From Pseudomonas marincola (lineage in GTDB: Bacteria; Pseudomonadota; Gammaproteobacteria; Pseudomonadales; Pseudomonadaceae), in the NCBI RefSeq assembly GCF_900116605.1, contig NZ_FPBC01000002.1, positions 186,001 through 250,000 on the forward strand: 64,000 nucleotides of DNA. Reading direction: 5' to 3'. Below, one piece after another: positions 29,934 through 38,852 of the stretch. The position numbers and the translations under genes are program-made. The first letter of the stretch is position 1. Each line of letters starts with the position of its first letter. Under the pieces are notes generated by a model. The model saw only the letters and a list, made by a program, of their open reading frames with translations. It searched no databases and was not told where the DNA came from.

Positions 29934-31271
29934 TTAATCGATGCCCAGTTTCTTCAGGCGGTAGCGCATGGACCTAAATGTCAGGCCGAGGCGTTGGGCC
30001 GCGGCGGTGCGATTCCAGCGGGTCTCTTCCAGCGCCTGCATGATCAATTTGCGCTCGATTTCTTCGAGGTGATCTTCAAGGTTGTCGATCTCGGCCAGGC
30101 TCGCCTCGCTGGCATCGCCGCCCGGTGAGGCGTCGGCAAGGCGCAAATCGCCGGCGCTGATCTCGTCGCCTTCGCACAGGGTGTAGGCGCGCTCAAGCAT
30201 GTTCTCCAGTTCGCGCACGTTGCCGGGAAAACGGTAGCACTTGAGCTTGTCCAGTGCCTCGCTGGTAAGCGTCGCGGGGCTTGCGCCGGAGCCTGTGGCA
30301 AGTCTTGCAAGCATGGCATTTGCCAATTGGCTGATGTCTTCGCGGCGTTCACGCAAGGCCGGTACGCGCAGTTCGATCACGTTGAGGCGATAGAACAAAT
30401 CCTGACGGAAACGCTCGGCAGCTACTTCGGCGCCGAGGTCTTTATGGGTGGCAGAGAGGATGCGCACATCGACCACCACTTCCTGCTGACCGCCCACCGG
30501 GCGCACGGCTTTTTCCTGAATCGCGCGCAGCAGTTTCACCTGCATCGCCAGCGGCAGATCGGCGACTTCATCAAGAAACAGGGTGCCGCCGTTGGCCGCT
30601 TGAAACAGCCCTTGCTTGTCTTCTATGGCGCCGGTGAAGCTGCCTTTCTTGTGGCCGAAGAACTCGCTTTCCATCAGCTCGGAAGGGATGGCGCCACAGT
30701 TGACCGGCACGAACGGCTGTTCGGTGCGTGGGCCGGATTCGTGAATCAACCGCGCCACCAACTCCTTGCCGCTGCCTGACTCGCCACTGATGTAAACCGG
30801 CGCCTGACTGCGGGCCAGTTTGTGGATTTGCTTGCGCAGGCTGTTCATCGGCGGTGAGTCGCCGAGCAGGCGGCTATCAACCGGCAACTTCTGATTATCG
30901 ACTGAACCCAGACGTAATGCGCTGTTCACCAACTCGCGCAGGCGGTTGAGATCCACCGGCTTGGTCAGGAAGTCAAACGCCCCGGCCTTTAGCGCGTTTA
31001 CCGCTGTGTCGAGGCTGCCGTAAGCGGTAATCATCGCGACGGGCATCTGCGGGTGGCGCTGGCTGATGTATTGCACTAACTCAATGCCGGTGCCGTCGGG
31101 CATGCGCATGTCGGTCAGGCACAGGTCAAATGGCTCTTTGCTCAGCCATTCACGCGCCTCCTTAACATTGCGCGCGCAACGGGTGTCGAGCTTCATGCGG
31201 CCAAGGGTTATCTCAAGTAGCTCGCGGATATCGGGCTCGTCGTCAACGATCAATGCTCTTTGGCGGGTCAT
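29934..31271 (-). CDS. pilR: sigma54-dependent response regulator PilR
   Basis: 445 residues of the NtrC class. Receiver domain with DD at 10-11, phosphoacceptor D54 and K104. AAA+ domain with Walker A GESGSGKE at 163-170 and the sigma54-contact loop GSFTGA at 210-215. C-terminal Fis-type HTH ends in WNRTAAAQRLGLTFRSMRYRL. It activates pilA transcription with RpoN in Pseudomonas, and the pilA gene in this window carries a matching -24/-12 promoter. It sits two bases after pilS, forming a coupled two-component operon. Confidence 0.96.
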   Translation of the reverse strand: MTRQRALIVDDEPDIRELLEITLGRMKLDTRCARNVKEAREWLSKEPFDLCLTDMRMPDGTGIELVQYISQRHPQMPVAMITAYGSLDTAVNALKAGAFDFLTKPVDLNRLRELVNSALRLGSVDNQKLPVDSRLLGDSPPMNSLRKQIHKLARSQAPVYISGESGSGKELVARLIHESGPRTEQPFVPVNCGAIPSELMESEFFGHKKGSFTGAIEDKQGLFQAANGGTLFLDEVADLPLAMQVKLLRAIQEKAVRPVGGQQEVVVDVRILSATHKDLGAEVAAERFRQDLFYRLNVIELRVPALRERREDISQLANAMLARLATGSGASPATLTSEALDKLKCYRFPGNVRELENMLERAYTLCEGDEISAGDLRLADASPGGDASEASLAEIDNLEDHLEEIERKLIMQALEETRWNRTAAAQRLGLTFRSMRYRLKKLGID

Positions 31272-31273
31272 GT

Positions 31274-32866
31274 TCAGCTCAATTTACGCGGGTGGGCAAA
31301 GGTGATGCGAAAACAGCTACCACCTTCATCACGAGGTTTGTAATCCAGCCTGGCCTGATTGCTCTCGCACAGTTCGCGCGAAATATACAGGCCAAGGCCG
31401 GTGCCTTTATTTTCGGTAGTAAAGAAGGGTTCGAAGATGTGCGAGACCTGATCGCTTGGAACGCCACGCCCATCATCGAGAACCTCAAGTACCGGCAATT
31501 CGGTTTCATCGGCGCAGAACAAACGTAACCAGACCTGCGCCTGACTGTTGTTCTGAGCACTATAGCGCAAGCCGTTTTGCACCAGATTGGTGACCACTTG
31601 GGTCAGCTGGTTGGGGTCCATGCGGGTTTTGGTGTTGCCCTTGAGCGTTTCTACGTGCAGCGTCTGCGAGCTTTTCAGGGTGCCGCGAAACTCGCTGGCG
31701 AAACGGTGAACCCAGTATTTAAGGTCGAGCAGTTGCGGCTCCGGCTGGCGACGGCGGGATAGCTGCAGCACGTTCTCGATAATCAGGTTCATCCGCCGAG
31801 ACTGATCCTGAATAATCTGGATCAGGCGTTTATCGGGGGCCTGCAAATCTTCCGACTCATTGAGCAATTGCGAGGCGTGACTGATGGCGCCCAACGGGTT
31901 GCGTATCTCGTGGGCGATGCCAGCGGTCAGGCGGCCAAGGGCAACCAGCTTGAGTTGCTGCGCTTGCTGGGCAAGCTCGGTGGTGTCATCCAGAAACACC
32001 AGCACGTTCTGCTGCGCACCGTGTTGCACCTTAACAAAGCTTGGTTGCAGCATCGGGCCATCCGGCTGAGCCCTGAACTCGGCCGAGCGCAGGGTCGGGT
32101 TGTAATGCCATTGATGCAGGCAGTTGATTAACTCCGGGCAGTGCGGATCAACAATCAGCCCGGTAATGTCCGTGTGTCCCAGCAGGCGTTTGGCGCCATC
32201 GTTGGCCAACAGCACGCGGTTATGCGTATCCAGCACCAGAATGCCGGTGCGCATGCGCTGCAAAATCAGCGAGTTGAGGGCTTCCAGATTGGCAACTTCT
32301 TCAGCACGTTGCTCCGCCAGGGTCTCGCTCAAATACAGACGTTTGCTGATGCCCTGAACGAATAGCGCAGCGGCGAAACACAGGGTCCCGAGTGCCCCGG
32401 CCTGCACATATTGGCTCGACGCCGATGGGTGAATGATGCTCAGGTAGAACGTCAGGTAAATCATGCCGATAGTGGCAATGGCCGCGATCAGCAGGCCGAT
32501 TCTGCCGCGCAGCAGAATATTGGATATGGCCACCGCCACAATCAGCAGGTTGCCGATACCGCTCGGCGTGCCGCCTGCGGCAAAGAACAGCGCGCAGAGC
32601 AGAATGACATCGACCAATGCCAGGCTGAATATCTGCACCGTGCTGCGCGGACGTTGCACGCTGACCGCAATGGTGATGTTGAGAATCAGGTAGAACCAAC
32701 TGCCGGCACGAAATAGCGCCGGATGCACCATGTCGAGTAACTGGCTGTCGAGGTCGCTGGAAATAAGGAAGGCCAGCGCCAGGCCGATGATTACGCGGTA
32801 AAGGTTGTAGAGCTTGAGTATCCGTCGGCCTTGAGCGCCGCGCAGGGTGAACTTATCAGTGATCAC
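31274..32866 (-). CDS. pilS: sensor histidine kinase PilS
   Basis: 530 residues. Six hydrophobic helices occupy about residues 20-175, followed by a linker helix and a PAS domain at about 195-300. The DHp helix has phosphoacceptor H319 in GIAHEIRNPLG. The CA domain shows NLVQNGLRYS (N box), DDGRGV and GTGLGLYI. It is the partner of PilR. In P. aeruginosa PilS senses membrane PilA through its helices; the same is inferred. Its start lies inside the end of the upstream small gene, suggesting coupled expression. Confidence 0.95.
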   Translation of the reverse strand: MITDKFTLRGAQGRRILKLYNLYRVIIGLALAFLISSDLDSQLLDMVHPALFRAGSWFYLILNITIAVSVQRPRSTVQIFSLALVDVILLCALFFAAGGTPSGIGNLLIVAVAISNILLRGRIGLLIAAIATIGMIYLTFYLSIIHPSASSQYVQAGALGTLCFAAALFVQGISKRLYLSETLAEQRAEEVANLEALNSLILQRMRTGILVLDTHNRVLLANDGAKRLLGHTDITGLIVDPHCPELINCLHQWHYNPTLRSAEFRAQPDGPMLQPSFVKVQHGAQQNVLVFLDDTTELAQQAQQLKLVALGRLTAGIAHEIRNPLGAISHASQLLNESEDLQAPDKRLIQIIQDQSRRMNLIIENVLQLSRRRQPEPQLLDLKYWVHRFASEFRGTLKSSQTLHVETLKGNTKTRMDPNQLTQVVTNLVQNGLRYSAQNNSQAQVWLRLFCADETELPVLEVLDDGRGVPSDQVSHIFEPFFTTENKGTGLGLYISRELCESNQARLDYKPRDEGGSCFRITFAHPRKLS

Positions 32867-33089
32867 CGGATTTCGGGCCTTGCTCTAAGTGCTTCTTGCT
32901 GCAGTACCAACGGCTGTTTTGCTCAAGCGCCTGCTCTTGCGGCAAGTACAGATTGCAATGCGCGCAACGCACCATGGGCTTGGCCGTGTTGGCTTTGGTC
33001 TTGGGCCGGGCAGGGCGGGTGATTCGGCGGAACAGCCAGTAGCCGGCAGCTGCAATTGCAATAATCAGTATCAGGCGAAAAAGGCCCAT
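32856..33089 (-). CDS. small membrane protein with CxxC/CSKKH zinc-ribbon-like tail
   Basis: 77 residues from the ATG at 33089 (GGAAGAG upstream). One N-terminal membrane helix (LFRLILIIAIAAAGYWLFRR) is followed by a basic linker and a cytoplasmic tail with CAHCNLYLP and WYCSKKHLE, a treble-clef-like zinc ligand set similar to the PP0621 family found before pilS in pseudomonads. The function is unknown. The 3' end overlaps pilS by 11 bases, so it is probably the first gene of the pilSR operon. Confidence 0.82.
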   Translation of the reverse strand: MGLFRLILIIAIAAAGYWLFRRITRPARPKTKANTAKPMVRCAHCNLYLPQEQALEQNSRWYCSKKHLEQGPKSGDH

Positions 33090-33391
33090 AAAATGCTCTT
33101 CCAAAAGGGGTGCAGGCAGTTTAGCGAAGCTTGTCCGGTGCGCACAGCCGCTAATTTCGACTTAATTCGGCGGGCGAATCAGCGAATGCCTATGATCGGC
33201 GATTTTTAATCGTCTTACTGTCTATTGCTCGGCAGTGTTGCGCCTAAGATTACCCGCAATAGGTGACATTGCTCGCGCTAAATAGTGGGCTTGACGTTGT
33301 TCTCGGACGCGCCGATGCGGGACAATGCGCGCCATACGGCGATGAGCATCAGAATGCCATTGCACATGCTTTTTATTTGGTGGAGGCGGCC

Positions 33392-35026
33392 ATGAGCCAA
33401 ACCCTGCGGGTCGTGATGGCCCAATTGAATATGCGAGTCGGCGACGTTCACGGCAACGCCGAGCAAGTGATCGAGGCTGCGTGCAGCGCCCGCGACCAGT
33501 GGAATGCTGACGTAATTGTGTTCCCCGAGCTGGCGCTGAGCGGCTATCCGCCAGAAGACTTGCTGCTGCGTTCGAGCATGCAGCTGCGTATCGAGCAGGC
33601 ACTCAAGCGTGTGCAGGACGAAGTACGCGGCATATATGTGGTGGTTGGCTTCCCGTGGCTGGAAGACGAGGTGCGTTACAACGCCTGCGCAGTCATCGCC
33701 GATGGCCAGTTGCTGGCCCGCTATTACAAGCAGAAGCTGCCCAACTATCAGGTTTTCGACGAAAAACGCTACTTCATTCCGGGCGATCAGCCGTGCGTTG
33801 TCGATATAAAGGGTATTGCTGTAAGCCTGACCATTTGTGAAGACATCTGGTTCGCCGAGCCCATGCAGCAGGCGCGTGACGCCGGTGCGCAGTTGATGCT
33901 CAGCCTCAACGCCTCACCGTTCCATCTGGATAAACAGCGTGAGCGCGAAGAAGTGCTGAGTGAGCGCGCGCGTGCCGGGCAGATGCCGATCGTCTACGTC
34001 AATCAGGTGGGCGGTCAGGATGAGCTGGTGTTCGATGGCGGAAGCTGTGTGGTTGCAGCCGATGGTACGGTGCATTCGCGAATTGCCGCGTTCCGCGAGG
34101 GGCTGTATCCGGTCGATTTGCAGATTCTCGACGATCAACAAATTGTCCCGCGTGAAGCGGCCAGTGCAGCGCTGCCAGAGCTGGAAGCCAGCGTATACGA
34201 TGCGTTGGTTGTGGGCGTGCGCGACTATGTGCGCAAAAATGGCTTCAAGGGCGTGCTGCTCGGGTTGTCGGGCGGTATCGACTCGGCACTGACGTTGGCG
34301 GTGGCGGTTGATGCGCTGGGCGCTGAGCATGTCGAAGCGATCATGATGCCTTATCACTACACCGCGCAAATCAGCCTGGAAGATGCCGAGGCCGAAGCGC
34401 GTGCGCTGGGCGTCACCTATCGGGTGTTACCGATTGCGCCGATGGTCGAGTCGTTCATGACGACCCTGGCACCGGTATTCGAGGGCATGGGCCGCGATAC
34501 CACCGAAGAGAACCTGCAAGCGCGCTGCCGTGGCACGCTGTTGATGGCCATTTCGAACAAGAAGGGCTATCTGGTGCTGACCACCGGCAACAAGAGTGAA
34601 ATGGCAGTGGGTTATGCCACGCTTTACGGCGACATGGCCGGTGGCTTTGATGTGCTCAAAGACGTGCCCAAAACCCTGGTATTCCGTCTTTGCGAGTACC
34701 GCAACACGCTGAGCCCGGTGATTCCGCAGCGGGTTATTGACCGTCCGCCATCAGCCGAGCTGGCGCCGGATCAAAAAGACGAAGACTCGCTGCCGCCGTA
34801 TCCGGTGCTCGATGAAATCCTCAAGCTTTACATCGAATACGACCTGTCGGCCAATGCCATCATCGCCGAAGGGTTTGATGCCGACACAGTAAACCGCGTG
34901 CTGCGCCTGGTTGATCTGAACGAGTACAAGCGCCGTCAAGCCGCCGTTGGCGTGCGCGTAACCCAGCGCGGCTTCGGCCGTGACCGCCGTTACCCAATCA
35001 CCTCAGGCTGGCGTCGCGGGGATTAA
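33392..35026 (+). CDS. nadE: glutamine-dependent NAD+ synthetase
   Basis: 544 residues from the ATG at 33392 (GGAGG upstream). The N-terminal nitrilase-type glutaminase domain has the catalytic triad in FPELALSGYP (E46), YYKQKLPN (lysine near 113) and TICEDIWF (C149). The C-terminal ATP-pyrophosphatase/NAD synthetase domain has the P-loop GLSGGIDSAL near 291. It converts nicotinate adenine dinucleotide to NAD+, the last step of the pathway whose earlier enzyme NadC is encoded at 55316. A repeat array follows immediately. Confidence 0.96.
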   Translation: MSQTLRVVMAQLNMRVGDVHGNAEQVIEAACSARDQWNADVIVFPELALSGYPPEDLLLRSSMQLRIEQALKRVQDEVRGIYVVVGFPWLEDEVRYNACAVIADGQLLARYYKQKLPNYQVFDEKRYFIPGDQPCVVDIKGIAVSLTICEDIWFAEPMQQARDAGAQLMLSLNASPFHLDKQREREEVLSERARAGQMPIVYVNQVGGQDELVFDGGSCVVAADGTVHSRIAAFREGLYPVDLQILDDQQIVPREAASAALPELEASVYDALVVGVRDYVRKNGFKGVLLGLSGGIDSALTLAVAVDALGAEHVEAIMMPYHYTAQISLEDAEAEARALGVTYRVLPIAPMVESFMTTLAPVFEGMGRDTTEENLQARCRGTLLMAISNKKGYLVLTTGNKSEMAVGYATLYGDMAGGFDVLKDVPKTLVFRLCEYRNTLSPVIPQRVIDRPPSAELAPDQKDEDSLPPYPVLDEILKLYIEYDLSANAIIAEGFDADTVNRVLRLVDLNEYKRRQAAVGVRVTQRGFGRDRRYPITSGWRRGD

Positions 35027-35073
35027 GATCGACCGCTTTGCGTGAAGCGTAAGCAGGGCGGGCCAATTCCTGC

Positions 35074-35216
35074 GGAGGATGGATAAACCGCAGGTTAATC
35101 CGTCATGGCGATTTCGCGGTGGTACGCGGTTTGGCTTTTGATTTGCGGGCGAATTGGCGAATTTTGGCGACGGTGTCGCGTGATGGATTGCCCCGGGGCG
35201 GGGCTATCCATCCTCC
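35074..35216 (+). repeat. 143-bp double-hairpin element, array 1 copy 1
   Basis: It starts GGAGGATGGATA and ends TATCCATCCTCC, giving terminal inverted repeats. Each end carries its own hairpin: GGATAAACC/GGTTAATCC at the left and GGATTGCCCC/GGGGCTATCC at the right. The two are separated by about 85 bases that form no gene. This is the layout of a REP doublet (REPIN/BIME-like). The copy begins 48 bases after the nadE stop codon. Confidence 0.9.
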
Positions 35217-35289
35217 GGTCGCCGTGTGGCGTGGTTTGGTGTGATGTGTAATGACGTGACGTGGCGCAATGCTGCGTGCCGTCACCCAT

Positions 35290-35432
35290 GGAGGATGGAA
35301 AAACCGCAGGTTAATCCGTCATGGCGATTTTGCGGTCGTACGCGGTTTGGCTTTTGATTTGTGGGTGGATTGGCGAATTTCGGCGACGTTGTCGCGTGAC
35401 GGATTGCCTCGGTGCGGGGCTATCCATCCTCC
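35290..35432 (+). repeat. 143-bp double-hairpin element, array 1 copy 2
   Basis: Nearly identical to copy 1 and exactly 216 bases downstream of it. The 73-base linker 35217-35289 is itself repeated, almost unchanged, at 35433-35505. Confidence 0.9.
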
Positions 35433-35505
35433 GGTCGCCGTGTGGCGTGGTTTGGTGTGATGTGTAATGGCGTGACGTGGCGCAATGCTGCGTGTCGCCA
35501 CCTGC

Positions 35506-35648
35506 GGAGGATGGATAAACCGCAGGTTAATCCGTCATGGCGGTTTCGCGGTCGTGCGCGGTTCGGCTTTTGATTTGTGCGCGAACTGGCGAATTTTGGC
35601 GACGTTGTCGCGCGACGGATTGCCCCGGTGCGGGGCTATCCATCCTCC
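35506..35648 (+). repeat. 143-bp double-hairpin element, array 1 copy 3
   Basis: Third copy, again with a 216-base period. The sequence after it diverges at once, so the array ends with the element, not with the linker. Confidence 0.9.
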
Positions 35649-35684
35649 GATGGTGTTGATTGAACAAATCGCAGGTACAAAAAA

Positions 35685-35706
35685 GGAGGCCTGAGCCTCC
35701 TTTTTT
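35685..35706. terminator. bidirectional terminator between array 1 and bamD
   Basis: GGAGGC, loop CTGA, GCCTCC, flanked by an A-run on the left and a T-run on the right. It serves bamD on minus and any transcript coming through nadE and array 1 on plus. Confidence 0.9.
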
Positions 35707-35723
35707 GTGTGACGCGTTGGCGC

Positions 35724-36719
35724 TTAGTCAAACACGCCAAAGGTCATGTAGCTGAACCATGAGCGATCATCGCTCTCGACTTCAGGCTCTTCGACCGCGC
35801 CTTCACGGATCTCTTTCGGGATCTGGTCCTGGGCGTCTTGGTACTGGCGCTCAACATCCTGGCTGGCGCGGGTTTCACCTGGCGGCAGCGGAGCGTCGGT
35901 TTCAATCAGGCCCAGAGTCATCTTGGCCAGCCAGGAACGGTTGTCTTCCTCTTCTTCGAGAGGCACGAACTGGCCGTCTTCAAGGCTTGGGTGATCCGGG
36001 TAGTTGAGCTTCAGCGTTTCCAGGCTGGTGTTGGCCAGCTCGGTCAGGGTCAGGTGCTGATACGCCTCGGTCATTACCGCCAGGCCGTCACCCACTGCCG
36101 GGGTCTCCTGGAAGTTCTCAACCACGTAGCGGCCACGGTTGGCAGCCGCAACATAGGCGTGGCGAGTCATGTAGTAGTGCGCCACGTGAATTTCGTAGGC
36201 GGCCAGCAGGTTGCGCAGGTAAATCATCCGCTGCTTGGCGTCCGGCGCGTAACGGCTGGTCGGGTAGCGGCTGGTGAGCTGGGCGAACTCGTTATACGAG
36301 TCACGGGCAGCGCCTGGGTCACGCTTGGTCATGTCCAGCGGCAGAAAGCGCGAGAGCAGGCCGACATCCTGGTCGAACGACGCCAGACCCTTGAGGTAAT
36401 AGGCGTAATCGACGTTGGCGTGCTGCGGGTGCAGACGAATAAAGCGCTCGGCCGCCGCGCGTGCAGCTTCCGGCTCCGAATTCTTGTAGTGCGCGTAGAT
36501 CAGCTCCAACTGAGCCTGCTCAGCGTAACGGCCGAACGGGTAACGCGACTCCAGCGCTTTCAGCTTGGTAACGGCGCTGGAGTAGCTATTATTGTCCAGG
36601 TCAAGCTGGGCCTGCTGGTACAGCTCGGTTTCACTGAGGTTCTCGTCCAGCGGTTCTTTAGACGAACAGGCGGCTGTTAGAGCGAGGATGGCGATCAGCA
36701 GCAGGTGTTTCACTTGCAT
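35724..36719 (-). CDS. bamD: outer-membrane assembly lipoprotein BamD (ComL)
   Basis: 331 residues. The lipoprotein signal peptide has lipobox LTAAC with Cys18, processed by LspA. TPR-like repeats occupy about residues 25-240 ([22 protein letters not shown] onward), the scaffold that binds BamA and outer-membrane protein targets. An acidic pseudomonad-type C-terminal extension ([22 protein letters not shown]) follows. It is essential for beta-barrel insertion, including pilus secretins. Divergent from rluD. Confidence 0.95.
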   Translation of the reverse strand: MQVKHLLLIAILALTAACSSKEPLDENLSETELYQQAQLDLDNNSYSSAVTKLKALESRYPFGRYAEQAQLELIYAHYKNSEPEAARAAAERFIRLHPQHANVDYAYYLKGLASFDQDVGLLSRFLPLDMTKRDPGAARDSYNEFAQLTSRYPTSRYAPDAKQRMIYLRNLLAAYEIHVAHYYMTRHAYVAAANRGRYVVENFQETPAVGDGLAVMTEAYQHLTLTELANTSLETLKLNYPDHPSLEDGQFVPLEEEEDNRSWLAKMTLGLIETDAPLPPGETRASQDVERQYQDAQDQIPKEIREGAVEEPEVESDDRSWFSYMTFGVFD

Positions 36720-36867
36720 GGCGGCTTGCGTCCCTGTGACGGCGGCTGTCTTGAGCTCAGCCGTCCTGTTATGATGAACGCCCCCGGTAGCCCTGGGGCA
36801 AAGTCGCCGTATTTAACCACAAGCGCGTAGCTGAAACCAAAGGCTATGCCCCCCGCTGTTGCAGAGT

Positions 36868-37842
36868 ATGTCATCAATAATTAAGCAGGCCATTCATTTA
36901 AGCGCCGAGGTTCCATCCGAAATGGGTGGTCAACGCCTCGATCAAGTCGCCGCCCAACTCTTCGCGGAGCACTCCCGTTCGCGCCTTTCCGCCTGGATAA
37001 AAGAAGGCCTGCTGACCGTTGATGATCAGGTGGTGCGCCCGCGTGACATCGTTCACGGCGGCTCAGTGCTGGTTCTCAATGCCGAGCAAGAAGCGCAGGG
37101 TGAGTGGGTTGCGGAAGATATCCCGCTGGATATCGTCTACGAAGACGAACATATCCTGGTGATCAACAAACCGGCCGGATTGGTTGTGCATCCGGCTGCC
37201 GGGCATGCCAGCGGCACATTGCTGAATGCGTTGTTGCACCATGTTCCGGATATCGTCAACGTGCCACGCGCCGGCATTGTCCATCGTCTGGATAAAGACA
37301 CCACGGGCCTCATGGTCGTGGCAAAAAACATTCAGGCGCAGACGCAACTGGTGGATCAGTTACAAAAACGTACCGTTAGTCGTATTTATGAGTGCATCGT
37401 TATTGGCGTAATTACCGCCGGCGGCACCATCAATGCACCTATCGGGCGTAGCTCGGCGCAACGCCAGCGCATGGCAGTGACGGATGGCGGCAAGCCGGCC
37501 ACCAGTCATTACCGCGTACTGGAACGTTTCCGCTCGCACACGCACACCCGGGTCAAGCTCGAAACCGGGCGCACCCACCAGATTCGTGTGCACATGAGCC
37601 ACGTTGGTTATCCGTTGGTTGGCGATCCGGTTTATGCCGGGCGTTTCCGGATTCCGCCGGCTGCCAGCCCGACGCTGGTGCAAAGCCTTAAAGAGTTTCC
37701 ACGTCAGGCCCTGCACGCGCGCTTTCTGGAGCTGGATCACCCAGAGACCGGCAAGCGCATGAAGTGGGAGTCGCCATTACCGGATGATCTGGTATGGCTG
37801 CTGACATTGTTGCGCCAAGACCGCGAGGCATTTATCGGGTGA
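36868..37842 (+). CDS. rluD: 23S rRNA pseudouridine synthase D
   Basis: 324 residues from the ATG at 36868. N-terminal S4 RNA-binding domain (RLDQVAAQLFAEHSRSRLSAWI) and an RluA-type catalytic domain with HRLDKDTTGLMV, whose D142 is the nucleophile. The late RTHQIRVHMSHVGYPLVGDPVY motif is also present. In E. coli this enzyme makes pseudouridines 1911, 1915 and 1917 in helix 69. The stop codon overlaps the GTG start of the next gene. Confidence 0.94.
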   Translation: MSSIIKQAIHLSAEVPSEMGGQRLDQVAAQLFAEHSRSRLSAWIKEGLLTVDDQVVRPRDIVHGGSVLVLNAEQEAQGEWVAEDIPLDIVYEDEHILVINKPAGLVVHPAAGHASGTLLNALLHHVPDIVNVPRAGIVHRLDKDTTGLMVVAKNIQAQTQLVDQLQKRTVSRIYECIVIGVITAGGTINAPIGRSSAQRQRMAVTDGGKPATSHYRVLERFRSHTHTRVKLETGRTHQIRVHMSHVGYPLVGDPVYAGRFRIPPAASPTLVQSLKEFPRQALHARFLELDHPETGKRMKWESPLPDDLVWLLTLLRQDREAFIG

Positions 37843-38576
37843 GCAGTTTTGCGCACGACTGGCTAACCCCGGATTGGCCCGCGCCAGCCTGGGTTCGAGC
37901 TTGCATTACCACACGCTCGGGCGGTGTCAGCTTGGCGCCGTTCGATACGCTGAATCTGGGCGAGCACGTTGATGATGATCCGGTTGCGGTGGCCAAAAAC
38001 CGCCAGCGTCTGATCAGTCTGATTGGTTGCAAGCCTGCCTGGCTGAGCCAGGTTCATGGCGTTGCCGTGGTCGAGGCAGACCCGACGCAAGTGCTCAGCG
38101 CCGACGGCAGCTGGACTGCAACACCGGGCGTCGCCTGCACGGTAATGACTGCGGACTGTTTACCTGTGTTGTTCTGTGATCGCGCCGGCAAGCGCGTCGC
38201 CGCTGCGCATGCAGGGTGGCGTGGGCTGGCGGCTGGCGTGCTTGAAGCGACGCTGGATGAAATGGCCGTCGAGCCTGAAGAAACCTTGGTCTGGCTGGGG
38301 CCTGCGATTGGCCCGCAAGCATTTGAAGTGGGGGCAGAGGTGCGCGAAGCCTTCGTCGCTCAGCACGCCAATGCCGTGGAGGCATTCAAACCCAGCGAGA
38401 ATAGTGGCCGTTTCATGGCGGACATCTATCAGCTCGCGCGCATTCGCCTGGCTGCTCGCGGAATTACCGCTGTTTACGGCGGCGATTTTTGTACCGTGAC
38501 AGATCCACGGTTCTATTCCTATCGTCTGGCCAATCGCACCGGACGCTTTGCATCACTGATCTGGCTGGCAAATTAA
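37839..38576 (+). CDS. pgeF: PgeF/YfiH family (laccase-domain) protein
   Basis: 245 residues from the GTG at 37839, in a GTGA overlap with the rluD stop codon; the longer frame back to 37794 lies inside rluD. The multicopper-oxidase-like fold shows its metal-site residues in CTVMTADCLPVLF and AAAHAGWRGLAAG, plus SQVHG near residue 65. The family is described as a purine nucleoside phosphorylase/adenosine deaminase or as a peptidoglycan-editing factor; older annotations say polyphenol oxidase. Which activity applies here is open. Confidence 0.9.
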   Translation: MSSFAHDWLTPDWPAPAWVRACITTRSGGVSLAPFDTLNLGEHVDDDPVAVAKNRQRLISLIGCKPAWLSQVHGVAVVEADPTQVLSADGSWTATPGVACTVMTADCLPVLFCDRAGKRVAAAHAGWRGLAAGVLEATLDEMAVEPEETLVWLGPAIGPQAFEVGAEVREAFVAQHANAVEAFKPSENSGRFMADIYQLARIRLAARGITAVYGGDFCTVTDPRFYSYRLANRTGRFASLIWLAN

Positions 38577-38582
38577 CCGGCT

Positions 38583-38689
38583 GGATTGTCATGATCGTGC
38601 GCGGTCTGGCTTTGATTTGCGTGTGATTCGCGGATTTGGGCGATGGGGTCGCCATGACGGATTGCCTCCTTGCGGGGCATCCATCCTCC
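38583..38689 (+). repeat. truncated copy of the double-hairpin element upstream of clpB
   Basis: The right hairpin and terminus (GGATTGCCTCC...GGGGCATCCATCCTCC) and the core with TTTGATTTGCG are recognisable in the orientation of array 1. The left hairpin is lost or decayed. After it, a short GGTTTGGTGTG matches the array 1 linker, so this may be the remnant of a 216-base-type unit. Confidence 0.7.
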
Positions 38690-38749
38690 GTCTTATGGTT
38701 TGGTGTGGGGCGCGCGGCGTGGCTTGAATATCAAATCCTTCCTTCGTTG

Positions 38750-38777
38750 CTTGAATTTTGCGCAATCGCCCCGATCT
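38750..38777 (+). promoter_or_regulatory. heat-shock (sigma32-type) promoter of clpB
   Basis: CTTGAA at 38750-38755, then 13 bases, then CCCCGATCT at 38769-38777, against a consensus of CTTGAA-N13-17-CCCCATnT. It lies about 75 bases upstream of the clpB ATG. Confidence 0.8.
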
Positions 38778-38852
38778 ATTGTTCATCTCGGCAGGTTTTG
38801 TTTTTAGGTGCGGTTGTGTGCGCCGGCCTGCTTTTAAAGGAAGGGTGACGTT

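Noticed and set aside
35095..35694. 60-70 codon frames inside array 1
   Set aside because: They repeat because 216 is a multiple of three, but they have no ribosome sites or conserved protein features and lie in REP-like DNA.
37794..37838. Upstream start for the PgeF gene
   Set aside because: It lies inside rluD, and the encoded residues are not part of the PgeF family N-terminus.
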